Of a stretch of 64,000 nucleotides of DNA, positions 49,354 to 61,770 are shown piece after piece. The number at the start of each line of letters is the position of its first letter. The first letter of the stretch is position 1. Made by a program: the position numbers and the translations under genes. The stretch spans positions 112,501-176,500 of the forward strand of contig NW_013652052.1 of assembly GCF_000499385.1 (NCBI RefSeq), written 5' to 3'. The notes under the pieces are model-generated. The model searched no databases. It was given only the letters and a program-made list of their open reading frames with translations, and was not told where the DNA came from. Source of the DNA: Eimeria necatrix. Lineage: Eukaryota > Apicomplexa > Conoidasida > Eucoccidiorida > Eimeriidae.

Positions 49354-51243
49354 CAGCAGGCACGAAGGTGGCTCTCAAAGCGTTATAAGAAAGCTTAACG
49401 GTTTCATCGCAGTGATGGCTGATTCTCCTCATGTCGTGCGGAAAAATAATTCATAATGTTAGTGGAATGGACACAAAGACAGCCAATTGCCCATGAATCA
49501 GAGCTAGCGCTCTTTGTGAATTGACTCTCTCAAACGGTGCATCTTTGGAATTCACGGCTATATTTAATAGTTTTGGGTTCATATGCTTCATTTTCCAGCG
49601 GTTGCACGTCATGTTGGCACTCTGAGGATGTAGCATTGTTTAGCAGTATGCTCTAAAGAAACAGTGTTTACCACCGTAAGTTACGCCTGTCTGAATAGCT
49701 CCGTGAGTGATGTTTTGGCTGTTTGCCTGCAGAGGCTGTGTTCGTAATGTTGGTACTTTCATGACCTGCAATACTAAGCATTTCTCTTCAAGGGGATACG
49801 CTGGCGGTACCAAACCATTCGAACGAGGCCGCAGCGGCGGAGGCAGGGGGCCTGTTATTTGCTTCTGGCTACTAGCTTAGGCCGCTCTCAGTTTTCAAAT
49901 AGTCCTCAGCAATATTGGTGCCCACCTCTGCATCTTCAACTAAGGTAAGTTTTGATAGTCTCCGATGACACATTTCACATGCGCCCACAAGTATGGCTCG
50001 GTTTGGCTTTTTGAGTCAGATTTCACTCTGCTTTCACCAAAAATCTGTTTATTTGCTTGACTTTTCAAACCAAAGTGATCAAACATTCGCCGAGACTTGT
50101 ATCCACGAGTATTGAGCTAGCCAGAACTCCAAAAACCGCAGGCATTCGCAATGCTGCTGTTGTGCTGGCTTTGCGTGCTACCGCCAGAGCGGGTACGTGA
50201 AGATGTCCGTAGGAATAGAAAAGCAAGCCAAACTCTCTCAGGTCATGAAAGTACCAACATTACGAACAAAAGCCACTTGGAGAACATGTACGTCCCATCA
50301 CCCCCCGAAATATGATGAGCTTCACAATGCAGTCAAGACATATTTTGGACTTAGCAGGGACTCTCATGGCTTGTGATTTCAACTAACGTTTTATTATGCA
50401 GCCATTCTTTCTAGGAATGGCTCGTTTGGCTCCCTAGTAATACCATCTATGCGGTGACGCCAACCTTGGGTACGCATGCCGCTGCTGCCGAGCACTGCAG
50501 TTCTTCTGCATCTAAATTCAGAGAAGCAACTCTATATAAGACTTTTAGAATGAATTCAATCAAATTTTGGTTCTTTTGTCTTTAACTTCGGGCTCGACAC
50601 TCCGCTGCTGCAAGTGCACACTAAACGGTGGAGCAGAAAGGCTGGCATAACACGCCTGTTTGCCTCTGAAATCCAAGCCCGTAGAATATCTCTTCGTTTA
50701 AGAAAAAATATTCAATCAGGATATAGGCATATGTGCACGTTAAGCTGGTCAGTGCTTGCTGGCTTCATTCGCTTCCTTACTTCCGTCTGGTACCATAGAA
50801 TGGTTTGGGGTACGGTGGTCACCATTCCTGCAGACCATCTCTTCCTTCCGAACTAAGCCTCCGCTTTTCAGCTACTGGCTAATAATTCAAAAAATAGAAG
50901 CGTATGCAACGTGTGGATAGACACAAAACCATGACCGTATGCGCCCTCAAGACATGACAGGCCACCAGCACATCGGCGTGCTAGGTCACTTCCAGACAGG
51001 CGACTCACGAAGCGTCGTGGGACATGAAAAGGGAGCAATAGCATTTTTACTGACCATATATGTGTCTGAATATTATTAGACACTATCCAGAAACACTCAG
51101 AACCCTCAGGTAAAAGTGCATTGGCTGTGCTTGCTGCCAGGATCCACAGAGCGAGTGTATACGACTGCTGCCACAGTCGTTCCACTCACAGAAGCTCAAA
51201 TAGCTTTTGAGAACTAGAAAATACAAGTAAAGGTTCGTAAAGG
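49354..51243. other. Spacer between channel B and kinesin
   Basis: No protein-coding gene recognised. It holds the 3' flank of channel B, the foldback element at 49739-50268 and the kinesin promoter region. Confidence 0.5.
49739..50268. mobile_element. Candidate MITE-like foldback element, 530 bp
   Basis: 49739-49768 and 50239-50268 are perfect 30-bp inverted repeats; the arms extend outward by about 8 bp with two mismatches. The interior has no ORF of note. A ctggcggta motif recurs in both arms in inverted orientation but at different distances. No clear target-site duplication was seen, so a plain DNA hairpin is also possible. Confidence 0.5.
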
Positions 51244-54200
51244 ATGTCATCGGTAAAGGTAGCCGTTCGCGTGCGTCCCTTCAATGACCGTGAGAGGAAC
51301 ATGAATGCACAGCTATGCATTAGCATGGAAGGGAAAGCCACAACAATTGAAAATGAAGAAGAACCCAAGAGTGGAAAAAAAACATTTACCTTCGACTTTT
51401 CGTACTGGTCTCACGACGGCTTTGAAAATGATGAAACAGGATACTCACGACCCATAAGCCCAAAGTACGCAGATCAGCAACGTCTGTATAATGAAATTGG
51501 AAAGGATGTGCTAAACAATGCTTATGAAGGCTACAACGCATGCCTCTTCGCTTATGGGCAGACTGGAGCTGGTAAGAGCTATTCCATGGTGGGATACGGT
51601 GCCAACAAGGGTATCATAGTCCGCGCGTGCGAGGAAATATTCATGCGTATCGGGGCAAATAAAGACCCTAATCTACGTGCGGAAGTGCAAATTAGCATGC
51701 TAGAAATATATAACGAACAAGTGCAAGATCTGCTGATGCCGATAGAGAAACGGCCAAAAGGAGGTCTCAAGATCAGACATACTCCCCAGCTAGGAACCTT
51801 TGTGCAAGACCTTTCGAAGTGCCCTGTTGATTCATACGCAGCCATACAAGCGAAACTTGACGAAGGTGAGATTCTTTCACGTTCTGCATAGGGAAATTGT
51901 TTATAAATCGATGTATTGTCGCATTCGCAACTATATCGGAATTAGTACAGTCCTAACTTGAAGGCAAGGAATAAGCATCAGTATTTCTGAGAATTATGAA
52001 ATAAATTTACCCAAGTGTATCTCTTTGAAAGCGATAAAAAAATTCAGTGATACAAACTTTGGCGGGGCGGACTTCTGCGCAAACGAAAATGCATGTTTCC
52101 ATTCCTGGTCGCATGGTCTAGTTTATGTGTTTGGCTGACAAAAGTGAAGCACAATGAAGGTTGAAATTTCAGGAACAGCCAACCGAACTGTCGGAGCAAC
52201 GCTTATGAATGCTACATCTTCACGGGCGCACACCGTTCTGCAAATAAACTTCCGTCAAATTACCATGGACGGTATGTTCATCAGTCCTCGGCAGAGTTGC
52301 TTCGTCCACGCTGCAACAGAGAGCGCCATGCGCTAGTTAAGATAGCGGCTCTGAGTAGCTTTTTAGCTAGACTGTATGGTTGGAATTGCTTGGATCGCCA
52401 TCGACATTCATAAGAATGTCAAAGGCTTCATGAGGACTTTCCCAAGGGCTGCACCACACGAACAAAGAAGCATTTCTGAAGGCAACGAACGCTGTATGAG
52501 AGGAGTTTCTCATGTACAAAAGCCACACTGCATTTGCGATGAGTGCAACTGTGGCCCAAATGAGTCAGTTGTGTGATTTCCGCAATGCACAGCTGAGACT
52601 GGAGAGCCTGTCTCGCAAAAATCTTCAGAGATCAGCTTAGTAGACCTTGCTGGAAGTGAAAGAGCTGGATCTACGGGGGCGACAGGAGATCGTTTGAAGG
52701 AGGGTTGCGCTATCAACCAAAGCCTTAGTGCGCTAGGAAATGTGATATCTGCTCTCGCAGATAAGGCTGCTGGCAAGCTGAAGCCCGGACAGGTGCGAAG
52801 TGTGCTTAATCAGGCACTCACGAAAAATATAGTCCAATACAGAATAAAAATGAAGCCGGATATCACTAAGATCAGAGAACACTTCTGCAGTGTAGAGAGT
52901 GTCACATCTTTTCAGCAGGCTAGGGTAAGAAAGGTACGACGAATTTTCGCTTGCTTCCAGCAACTCCCTAACATTTTAATTATCTCGCCAACGTGCCGAG
53001 CTGTCCCTCATCGTACTGATTAAACATTCAGTAAACTCATCATTCAAGGTCCTTAGCGAATGCACCTGAGCTGCACACCAGGTTAAATGCAGCATCCAAT
53101 GATCCCATAACGGAACCCAAAACGCAAAAGTTGGGTGCTTCGTGCGCGACGACAAAATTTGAAATCGTGAGGATCCTACGTTGCTTCGAGTGTCCCTCTA
53201 GATACGTTTTGCGGAGTGCAGGTTGTGCCGTACAGGGACTCTGCTCTTACACGCATCCTGCAGACGGCCCTTGGAGGGAACAGCAAGACTTGCATGATAG
53301 CTGCACTATCACCAGCAACAGTTAATTATGAAGAAACTCTTAGCACTCTCCGCTATGCAGGTAATATTCTGTTAATATAACAGTGACAATAAGACAACGC
53401 AGGGTGCTTGGCGCCCCGCGTCGGTTTCACAATGCAGGCAGATTTCGCGAGTATTCGGAAGCCCTAAAAGCTCATACGGTAATAATGTCTATGCTCTCGG
53501 AAATGTGTACGATCTCAGACAGAGTGAAGCAAATAAAAAACGAGGCAACAGTTAATGAGAATCCTCTGGAGAAGCTTATTCGGGAGCTTCGAGAGGAAAA
53601 TGAAAGGCTGAAAAAAGTAGGCTGACGGCACTCCACTCTAGGGGAACTATGCATCTTGTGTTCCTTGTAAAGCATCAAACCTGACCCTTGTGATGCTCTA
53701 TGGATAAGGCCTGCTACTCCTTGCTGCTGCAGGCAATGGGTGGAGGGCTACCAGACAGTCTGCCCAGCTCAGCGCCTGATCATCAAATGGTAGAAGAAAT
53801 TAGAAGGCAGTACGAAGAAGAGCTTGAGGCAAACAGGAAAGCTTTGCAGGATATGACAACATCGTGGAAAGACAAGCTTGAAGCCGCGAGAAAAAGGGAA
53901 GCCAGCGTTGAAGTCAGAGGCAGTGGACAACTCACAGTGCCTCACCTCAGCAACCTCAATGAAGACCCGTTCCTTAGTGGAAAAATTGTCTTCGCTCTGA
54001 ACGAAGGGCAAGTCACTATTGGGAAGCCTGGAGGGGAAGTTGAGCCTACGTTCCGCATTGGAGGCCTCGGTGTGGCTTCCCAGCATGCTATTATCGATGT
54101 GAAACGAATTCAGCAGAGTGGAAAGGATACAGGGGATGAGACCTATGAAGTGAAGCTGACTGCATACGGGAAGACGTCCGTCAACGGAGTGGTCCTTGGA

Positions 54201-56406
54201 GAGACGGAATCAAAACTGTTGACTCACAAAGATAGGATAATTTTTGGCCATAATAATATGTACGTCTTCGTTGATCCGACAGATATGGACCAGGAGCTGC
54301 CTACATGGGAAGAAGGCATGATGGAAGCAACAAAAGATGTTGTTGACGAATTCTCGAGCCAACAAGCTCCTGATGCTAGGCCAGCCAGGACCGCAGACAA
54401 GGAGAAGTGGGAACGTTTGCAGGCAGACCTTCAGCTTTTTGAGTCTGAAAAAAGGGAGCTCATGCGGAAACTGAAGGATAAAGAGGCTCTCGTGCTTGCT
54501 AGTGAAGAAGACCAAGCGGCAGCAGAAAAGAAGCTAAAGCTAATTGAAGCTGAGAAACGAGCTGTACAGCAGGAACTCAACAGAAAAGAGGACGAATTGA
54601 AAGCGAGACGGATGCTTCTGGAAAGGGAAAGAGAGGAAGAGACGAAAAGGCAGGACGCTGAGAGAGCAGCTCACATTTTTCTTCAAGAAGTTATGAGCAG
54701 AACAGCGCTGCTAGTGGATGAAGCAAATGGGTATGCGCAGGAGCTCGGAGTGGGTGTCTATTTCTCCCTCAAGCTCAGCACTCGGTCAAGAGGAGCTGGC
54801 GGTGTCAGGAGCACGCTTATTGGCACATCCTTGCAGCAAACAGAGATCGTGATCAGGGTTCAAAGAGCAGACTCAGATGCCGTCCAGATCTGGAGACTGG
54901 ATTTGTTTGAAAAAAAGATATTCGAAATGAGGGAACTATATACGCAGTGGGCAGCTGGACCCAAGACAGAGTCGTATCTAAAAGGAGGTGCACCAGATCC
55001 GTTTGCACTAGATATGGAAAGTTACCAGGTGAGCAAGGCACATTGGGTGCCGGGTCAACTTGCAAAGAGCTCAGATATATTCTTGCAAAAGGATCTGGGC
55101 ACATTTGTTGAATTTCTTCCCATGACTAGAGCTATCGCCCTGAGCAACATGCGAGACAGGTCATTGGTGAGAGCTATTTGTACTTGGATACGATCCGGTG
55201 CTTACTGCCTGTAAAGGCTGAGGTATTTCCAATTATTGATGCTAACGGGAAGGCCTGTGGGAAGCTCACGCTTTCAGTTGGCATTGAAGTTCCTGCAAGC
55301 CAAAATGATCAAACCGGGTAGGTGGATAGAGGAATGATGAAACTCTTCAGTTGAACGAGGAACTGTTACACACACATGACGAAGTTGAAGGGGCGAATGC
55401 GTTATAGTGTTTTATCACTCTTCATTAATAGCGCCCAAATATATGGAAAGCACAACGGCGAATTAAAACAAAAACGGCCTGCAGGAGTTTCCGCTTGTTT
55501 TTGCCATTCTAAGGCCTACCAGCCAAGAAAGCGATAATCAAGAAGTAGATATAGATGCGCTGTACTCAGTAGAGGATATTAGAGGCCGTGAGATGGTCGT
55601 TACGATAACGGTTCACTCCGCGAGTGAGTTGCCAGAGAAGTTTTCCAGGCAGCCACAGGTACGCAGGATGTCTCCATGCACGCTAAACATAGTGAAGTGT
55701 GATAGTGCTTCGGAGCCGTCAGATATGTGCGAAGTGTAACCTTTTGTAATGCAGGTTTTGTACCGATGGCTCGACGGCGAAACCGATGTCTTAGCAACTT
55801 CAATGGAGCAAGCTTCGTGCAGTCCCGTGTTCAATAATTCAAAGGTTTGTCACAGTACTTTGATTCCAGTGGACTCACTGTGAGAGTAAACCTTTTTAAA
55901 CTGCGCATGTACTGTTTTGCTGACGTGTTTCTGCCCTTGTTCTGCAGTACAATGCTGAGAAGCCACGCCACTCTTTGATTAAATATTACCAACATTATGC
56001 TTTATTTTATGTGGCCGTTCCTTGAATAGTCATAATCAACGTCATCCCTTATTTTGTGTGTTTAGCACTTCACCCTTTCAGTACATGATTTCACTATGCA
56101 AAAGCAAAGCCGCTCCTTGAATAGGCACTGCCAGCATTATCCTTTAATTTGTGTGTTCAGAGCTTCACTCTCTTGGTAGATGATTCCACCATACAAAAAT
56201 TGAACGGTGCACTCGTTTTCGAGGTTAGCGGAAGAATGGTCGAGAAAAAGCCGAAAACGAAGATAAAGAAGGAGCATACGGGGAAGGCGACCAACGAAAC
56301 TGCCATCCGGAAGGAATTGGCAGAGAGTACCAGAGTCTTGCAAATAATAGAACAAGCACTTAAAACCGAAGGAAAATCTATTCAAGACCTTGTTGGCGAC
56401 TTTTAA
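51244..56406 (+). CDS. Kinesin-3 family motor with FHA domain
   Basis: Plus-end-type microtubule motor for vesicle transport. Exons: 51244-51865, 52173-52271, 52593-52792, 53222-53360, 53519-53616, 53733-55166, 55217-55317, 55485-55658, 55755-55844, 56161-56406; about 1067 residues. Motor domain (residues 1 to about 360): [11 protein letters not shown] and [20 protein letters not shown] (P-loop), MNATSSRAH (switch I, usually SSRSH), [12 protein letters not shown] (switch II), [13 protein letters not shown]. Then a neck coil. From residue about 457, [19 protein letters not shown] starts the FHA domain ([18 protein letters not shown]), followed by a long coiled coil and a C-terminal region ([16 protein letters not shown]) resembling KIF1/KIF13 tails. 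The junction of exons 7 and 8 is the only one not consistent in phase. No PH domain seen. Confidence 0.9.
55962..56205. repeat. Degenerate tandem repeat across the last kinesin intron and exon start
   Basis: Units begin at 55962 (partial, about 52 bp), 56014 (95 bp) and 56109. Each starts gcc-like then c-cttga-t-a and runs into a T-rich acceptor. The second unit has its own TTTAG acceptor followed by a pseudo-exon start resembling the real one at 56161. Confidence 0.65.
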
Positions 56407-57390
56407 AGTTGAATATGCGTGTGATACATGTGCCAGTATACTTACCAAGCTCAACCATAAACTGTTCTTACGCAGAACTATACAATAAGTAGCACTTTCT
56501 TGCAAGGAAAGGCGTTGGAAAAGCCAAGGACGTAATTCTTGTATCGCCCATATCTATATAAGGAACAGATATTTCTTCTTTTTTTCTGCCTGAGCGTACT
56601 TCTGACGCGGCGGCAGAGGGTGCCTCACGAACCGCTACGTTATTAGGCGCCTCAGCATCGCTTGCTGGTAGCTCCTATGGAGAGTGCTGGCCGACACTCA
56701 CTCGCATTATTTACCTCACAACCCTAGTAAGGTGGTCCATTGCACTCTTAACAGTTCTATTTCAAAGGGTCGCTTTGCCTAGCGTGGGTTGTCAGGCTGT
56801 TCTGCTGCTTCGAACTAAAGCGGAATTGCCTGGGCTCCCAGGCAGCCAACAACTCTCGTAGCCTCACACGAACGCATTCAGCTCTTCTAACAATGAGGCA
56901 CAGTTTCCAGTGGCACAATATGTACGTGCATGCTGCAAAACTTATAACACGAAAAACATGCACAGTTCTGCATCCAAGCCTGCTCCTCCACGACAGCCGA
57001 AACTTGCCGTTGCAGATCTCAAAATGCACTCACTGGCCACAAACAGATTATGGTTAAAGACTCAGAAGCTTCTACACGCGTAGCTTTCTATGTGACGGAG
57101 GCACATAGGAACATCGAAAAGTCTGCTGACCAGTGGTCCTCCAGGCTTCGCGTGCAATTGCCATCGTTTACATGCATCGAAGTTCACCAAAGTGGAAAAT
57201 CTAGTGAACCATTCATTATAATTATTCCAGTCAATCATTTTAGTCAATTCAGGCCTCATGTTTTGCTGCTATTGTTTTCGGGGCAGTAATAAGTAGTTTG
57301 TGAGGACCTTCTGTACTACCTTACTGTCTGCGCTCTTGATGTTTCCGTTCTGCAGAAGCATGACCTGTGCCCAAGGAGTTGTGTAGCGCG
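56407..57390. other. Spacer between kinesin and the retroelement region
   Basis: No gene recognised. It may include the 3' flank of the kinesin gene and unrecognised 5' sequence of the Ty3 element. Confidence 0.4.
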
Positions 57391-57650
57391 CAGGCACTAC
57401 AATACGGCTTTCAGCTAGCCTGACAGGGTAGCTAGCTGGTGACCTATAAGAGGTCAGCACGCAGAACGAGCGCAGAAACTTCTTACTAGTAACGAAGTAA
57501 GTCAATTTAACAGCAATATTGTAGTGCACAGGCACTACAATAGGGCTTGCTGGTGACCTATAGAAGATAGCTAGCTGGCGACCTACAAGAGGTCATAACG
57601 CTGAACGACGACAGGACCCTCTTACTGGTCTCGAAGTAAGGCAATTTGTC
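57391..57650. repeat. Two-copy direct repeat upstream of Ty3 gag
   Basis: 57391-57508 and 57529-57650 share caggcactacaata at the start, then gctagctggtgacctata-type sequence, an agaggtca block, and end in a cgaagtaaggcaattt-type sequence. They are clearly related but diverged. Possibly part of a decayed LTR or 5' leader. The 3' LTR that would settle this is not present. Confidence 0.5.
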
Positions 57651-58041
57651 GGCGAAGTAGCATGTATACACTAGACGTGTCTGTAAATACCTGGAGATTG
57701 GAGCTGGCGATAGCGCCGGCACCGGTGCAGGCCTCCTACCCACAGGGCCTAGGAGGCGAGAGCCCCGAGTGGGGGGGATTTTCAAGAAAACAGACTTTGA
57801 AAAACTATAAATAACTGCATTTTGTGATATTTGAACTACTGTTTCAAGGAAACGCGCCGAAGGTAGACGGTTTTCAGAGGCTCCTACTCGAGGGGGCAGG
57901 TAGCAGCGTAGTCGCAGCAGTAGGTGTTGTGCACTACATTTGAGGGCTGTTCCGTGATTGAAATCTTTGTTCTTTCCGGATTTGGGAGTAGAAATACTAT
58001 GTTTTAATGATTCACAACTATATATTTTCGCTCGGTAAGGG

Positions 58042-58713
58042 ATGCATCTCCGCAACGGACGCGTTATTGGCCCCACACAGCAGGAGACGTCTACTATGTC
58101 AGTAAGCAAAATGCCAAGCGGGACACCCGCCCATCATCGTCATGCTACTCCGAAGCCCACCATGGCAGAGCGGCCGCATGGGCATAAGGAGGCGCCCCCA
58201 CAGATGATCCCTATGACCAATGTTATGCCAGGGGACAGTCCCTCCGTCACGTGGGAGCAATTCCAGTCCGCTATGAGTGTGATAAGAACTATTATAGACG
58301 GGACCGGGGAATCGGGCGCAACGTTTCCCATACTACCAGAAGATGGCAGCACTGTGCAGGCCTTTTTGCTGCGCATCGAACGCTGATACACCCAGATGGG
58401 ATTGGAGCCGCGCGAGTGGGGAAGCGCACTTATTGACCACCTTGTGGGCCCGGCTCTAACGTATTGGATATATCTACAGGAAACTATCGACCTAAGCGAC
58501 TGGGCGACGATACAGCGCAGGCTTTTGGAGCCGTTCGACAAAACAATGTCGCGGAGTCAATTGCTAACGGAGTTGGCTAAAGTTCGGTGGAATGGTAGCC
58601 CGAAGGAATACACGGACCAGTTTGCGGCTGTAGCGAAGCATGCTTTAGGTGTCGCCCCCCACGAACGTGCTGCCTACTACTGCACTGTGCTACCGACGGA
58701 CCTCATCTTCTAA
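58042..58713 (+). pseudogene. gag: Ty3 gag, capsid part, with in-frame TGA
   Basis: The N-terminus MHLRNGR is typical of Ty3-type Gag. The capsid-like part (DWATIQRRLLEPFDKTM, YTDQFAAVAKHALG) fits the retrotransposon gag domain. TGA at 58384-58386 interrupts it in frame, with homology continuing directly after, and TAA at 58711-58713 ends it. Downstream homology continues in another frame, so a frameshift is also present. Confidence 0.85.
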
Positions 58714-58740
58714 TCACCAATAACGGGCAGGTGAAGTATT

Positions 58741-59115
58741 AGTCGTGGGAGCAAGCGGCGGCAGCCGCAGCACGCCTCTACGAGCCCAAACAGAGCGTAC
58801 TGGAGCTCCGAAAAAGGACCAGTCTAGCCATCAGGGCTGCTATCCAAGCTAATGGACCCCGACGGCGCCAGGAAATCGAAAATCGCCCTGGGGGAACCCA
58901 CGCGAACTGCTATGAGTGTCAGGGTTGCGGACATCCGGCACGTGCCTGCCCCATCAGGGGAGAACGAACCAAACGTCCGGGAGAAATATGCAAGAAGTGT
59001 GGCGGTGTGGGACACTATGCTCGGGGCTGTCCTACTTACGAACGAGGCCGGACCAAGGGGAGGACAAGAGCAGTAGGCAGCCGACACGTCCTAGCACTGA
59101 GAAGACGGAACGATT
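58741..59115 (+). pseudogene. Ty3 nucleocapsid part with two zinc knuckles
   Basis: CYECQGCGHPARAC and CKKCGGVGHYARGC both fit CX2CX4HX4C, the retroviral-type RNA-binding zinc knuckle. Preceded by an Arg/Lys-rich stretch. This lies in a different frame from the capsid part upstream. Confidence 0.85.
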
Positions 59116-59479
59116 AAACAAGGGGGCCTAGGCGTGGTTGGAGACGAACGTTCTAGGCCGCGTAGCCATGGGAAAGGGATGGTGTGTGCGGTAGCGACAG
59201 GCCCCAATGCCATTCTAGTCTCCTTTGAGTGGGAAAAGCAACTCCTCAACACTGCGGAAGGAACTAACACGAGCGATGGGCACGCGGAAGGGACTCAGCC
59301 GCTTTCGGAAGCGCGGTGGGAGTCTGGGTCGGCGTCGATCCTGAGTGAAGATGCTCCGGGCGCGACGACAGCTAGCAGCAGGAAGTCTGCAGAGGCAACA
59401 GAAGACGGCTGCAGGCCAGACGCAACAGAGCTTGCGCCACACTGGTGGCGGAAAACTTGCACGAAAGAGCCTTACGACC

Positions 59480-59880
59480 AATGGGGGAGCATTGTGCTAT
59501 CTGGGTGCGACGGCGGTGCTTCGCAGTGAGCTCACAGGGATTCCATGTGAGGCCCTCTTGGAGACTGGGGCTTCGACAAGTTTCATTAGTCCCAAAACAG
59601 TCGAACGACTGCAGCTCAAGGTGCGGAGACTTCCACAAGAGCATAGCTTCACCGTAGCTACAGGTTGACACGCATTGATCGGGTTGTGACGGGTGTGACC
59701 ATGTGGCGCGGGCATGCACGCTTTTCCGGGGACTTCTTAGTGGGAACCGTTTCCTATGACTTAGTCTTGGGTTTGGATTGGCTGACGGAACATAAGGTGG
59801 CCTCGCATTTCCAGTCCGACAGACTCCGAACCTATGTAAATGGCCAGTGGTGCGAGTTACCGTTCGTTAGGACTGGTGAA
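59480..59880 (+). pseudogene. Ty3 aspartic protease, catalytic Asp replaced
   Basis: ALLETGASTSFIS is the retropepsin active-site block, but the catalytic Asp of D-T-G is Glu (GAG at 59561-59563). The second half (YDLVLGLDWLTEH) is in a different frame after a stop at 59666-59668. Both changes argue for inactivity. Confidence 0.8.
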
Positions 59881-60399
59881 GAAAACCTGCAAGGTGAATA
59901 TCCCACCGTAGTCCACCCAAGGACCCCGACAGAGCAAGCATATGAAATATTGGCCAAACAAGTGGCGGGTATGTTAGCGGAGGAGACAGCTATATTCCTA
60001 CGACCGCCACCTAAAAGGTATAAGTCCCATGCGAAGACTAAGGCGAAGGCACGGATAACGTCGCTCGTTCATCAGGCCGCGGCTGACACAAAGAGTCGCA
60101 GGGCACCACTGCAGGGTCTGCATCTCATACTGGCTTTGCCCGGAGCCGGTTCGGCAGTGCCCGTAAGGTTCTCGGATGAATGGCAAGGCGCGTTTTGCTG
60201 CGTGTTAATTGGGAATCAACCCACGTCCTCCGGCTGGGGTAGTCCTTTTGCCTCCACTGCCTTGACGGCAGCGGAGGGTGAAGAGGGGTCTCCCTGGCCC
60301 ATGGCAAAACTCGAGCACACTCTGTTCGATGAATGGATAAATTCGACAGAGGCGCAGGATGTTCCATGTGAGATTATCCAGGTGTTGCAGGAGTATCGA

Positions 60400-61374
60400 G
60401 CGTCCTTCCCCGATTACTTACCTAAAGGATTACCGCCGAAGCGCCGTCATGATCGCCATATCCTACTGGTGCCTGGAAAACTTCCAGCAGAATCTGCGAT
60501 ATACCGTATGACCCCAGATCAGCTCACATTCCACAAACAGGAAATAGGTAAATTATTGAACAATGGTTGGATCGGAAAACCTATTTTCCTATACGCTCTC
60601 CTACGATCATGGCAGACAAAACGTGATGATGGCTCCGGGGAGCGGAAGAAGCGCATGGTTGTTAATTACCAGGCTCTAAATTCCCTTACAATAGCCCCTG
60701 ATTTCCCACTACCTCCCATTCAAACCATTCTGGAGATGCTGGGAGGCGCCAAGTATTTTTCCATTTTGGACCTTGAAGCAGGATTCCATCAAATACATAT
60801 GGCTAAGGAAGACCGTTGGAAGAAGGCTTTCCGTTCCGTTCTCGGGCTTTTCGAGTACCGAGTAATGCCCTTTGGCCTTAAGGGTGCTCCAGCTACGTTC
60901 CAGGTCAACATTAATGTCTATCTACAACCTTTTTTGGAACAGGGCGTTATTGCGTACCTAGATGAAGTGCTTATCTATAGTATCGATCTCTCTTGGCACG
61001 TTTCTCTCCTGCGACAAGTCCTAAGTATTTTTCTTACACATCAATTCTACCAAAAATTCCGCAAACACAAGCTTGCAAGGCAATCAATTACATATTTGGG
61101 TTATGCCATTTCTGCTGCGGGGATCAAACCTGCATAAGACAAAATCGAAGCCATACGGCATTGGCTTGAGGTGCTGGAAAACGGGACGCAGGTGCTTCAG
61201 TTCCTCGGTACCATAAATTACTGTCGTATGTTCATGGGACCGGACTATGCAGACGTCGCCCGGACGCTAGTTGATCTGACGCGTAAAGACGTTAATTTCA
61301 AATGGACAGAGCTTCACACGCAAGCAGTGCGGCAGCTCAAACAGCGCTTAATCGACTTCGCTACAAGTCCCTGA
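60400..61374 (+). pseudogene. Ty3 reverse transcriptase
   Basis: RMVVNYQALNSLTIAPDFPLP, YFSILDLEAGFHQIHM, RVMPFGLKGAPATFQ and AYLDEVLIYS are the conserved RT blocks in order. The YXDD box reads YLDE, changing the second catalytic Asp (GAA at 60964-60966). A TAA at 61135-61137 interrupts the thumb/connection region, with homology continuing in the same frame (FLGTINYCRMFM). The same open frame (from 59665) also contains the protease C-terminus. Confidence 0.9.
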
Positions 61375-61379
61375 CACCA

Positions 61380-61770
61380 CGAAACCCTTCGAGTTACACA
61401 CGGACGCCTCTGGTCATGCGATCGGAGCAGTTCTGGAACAAGACGGCAAGCCCATCGGCTTCCTCAGTCAATTCATGAACCCAACACAACAGAGATACTC
61501 GATCTACAATGAGGAACTCTTGGCGTTGGTCACGGCTCTGGACAAGTGGTCACACTTGCTCCGTGTTTCCAAGGTAACGGCTTACACGGATCATAAAGCA
61601 CTCACGCATCTCCAACGTCTCCAAACATCGAAGCCTCTGTGCGGATGCACCGGCTGGTGGTTAGATTTTCTCGCCGAGTTCCCGGATTTGCACATCACCT
61701 ATGCTGAAGGATCACGTAGTCAAGTGGCTGATGCTTTGTCTCGCCGTCCCGATCTCTCTAACACCTGCTC
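61380..61770 (+). pseudogene. Ty3 RNase H
   Basis: FELHTDASGHAIGAVLEQ, YNEELLALVTAL, YTDHKALTHL and QVADALSRRP match the RNase H domain of Ty3/gypsy elements, and the acidic residues (D, E, D, D) are present. It sits one frame off from the RT upstream, after a stop near 61373. Confidence 0.85.
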
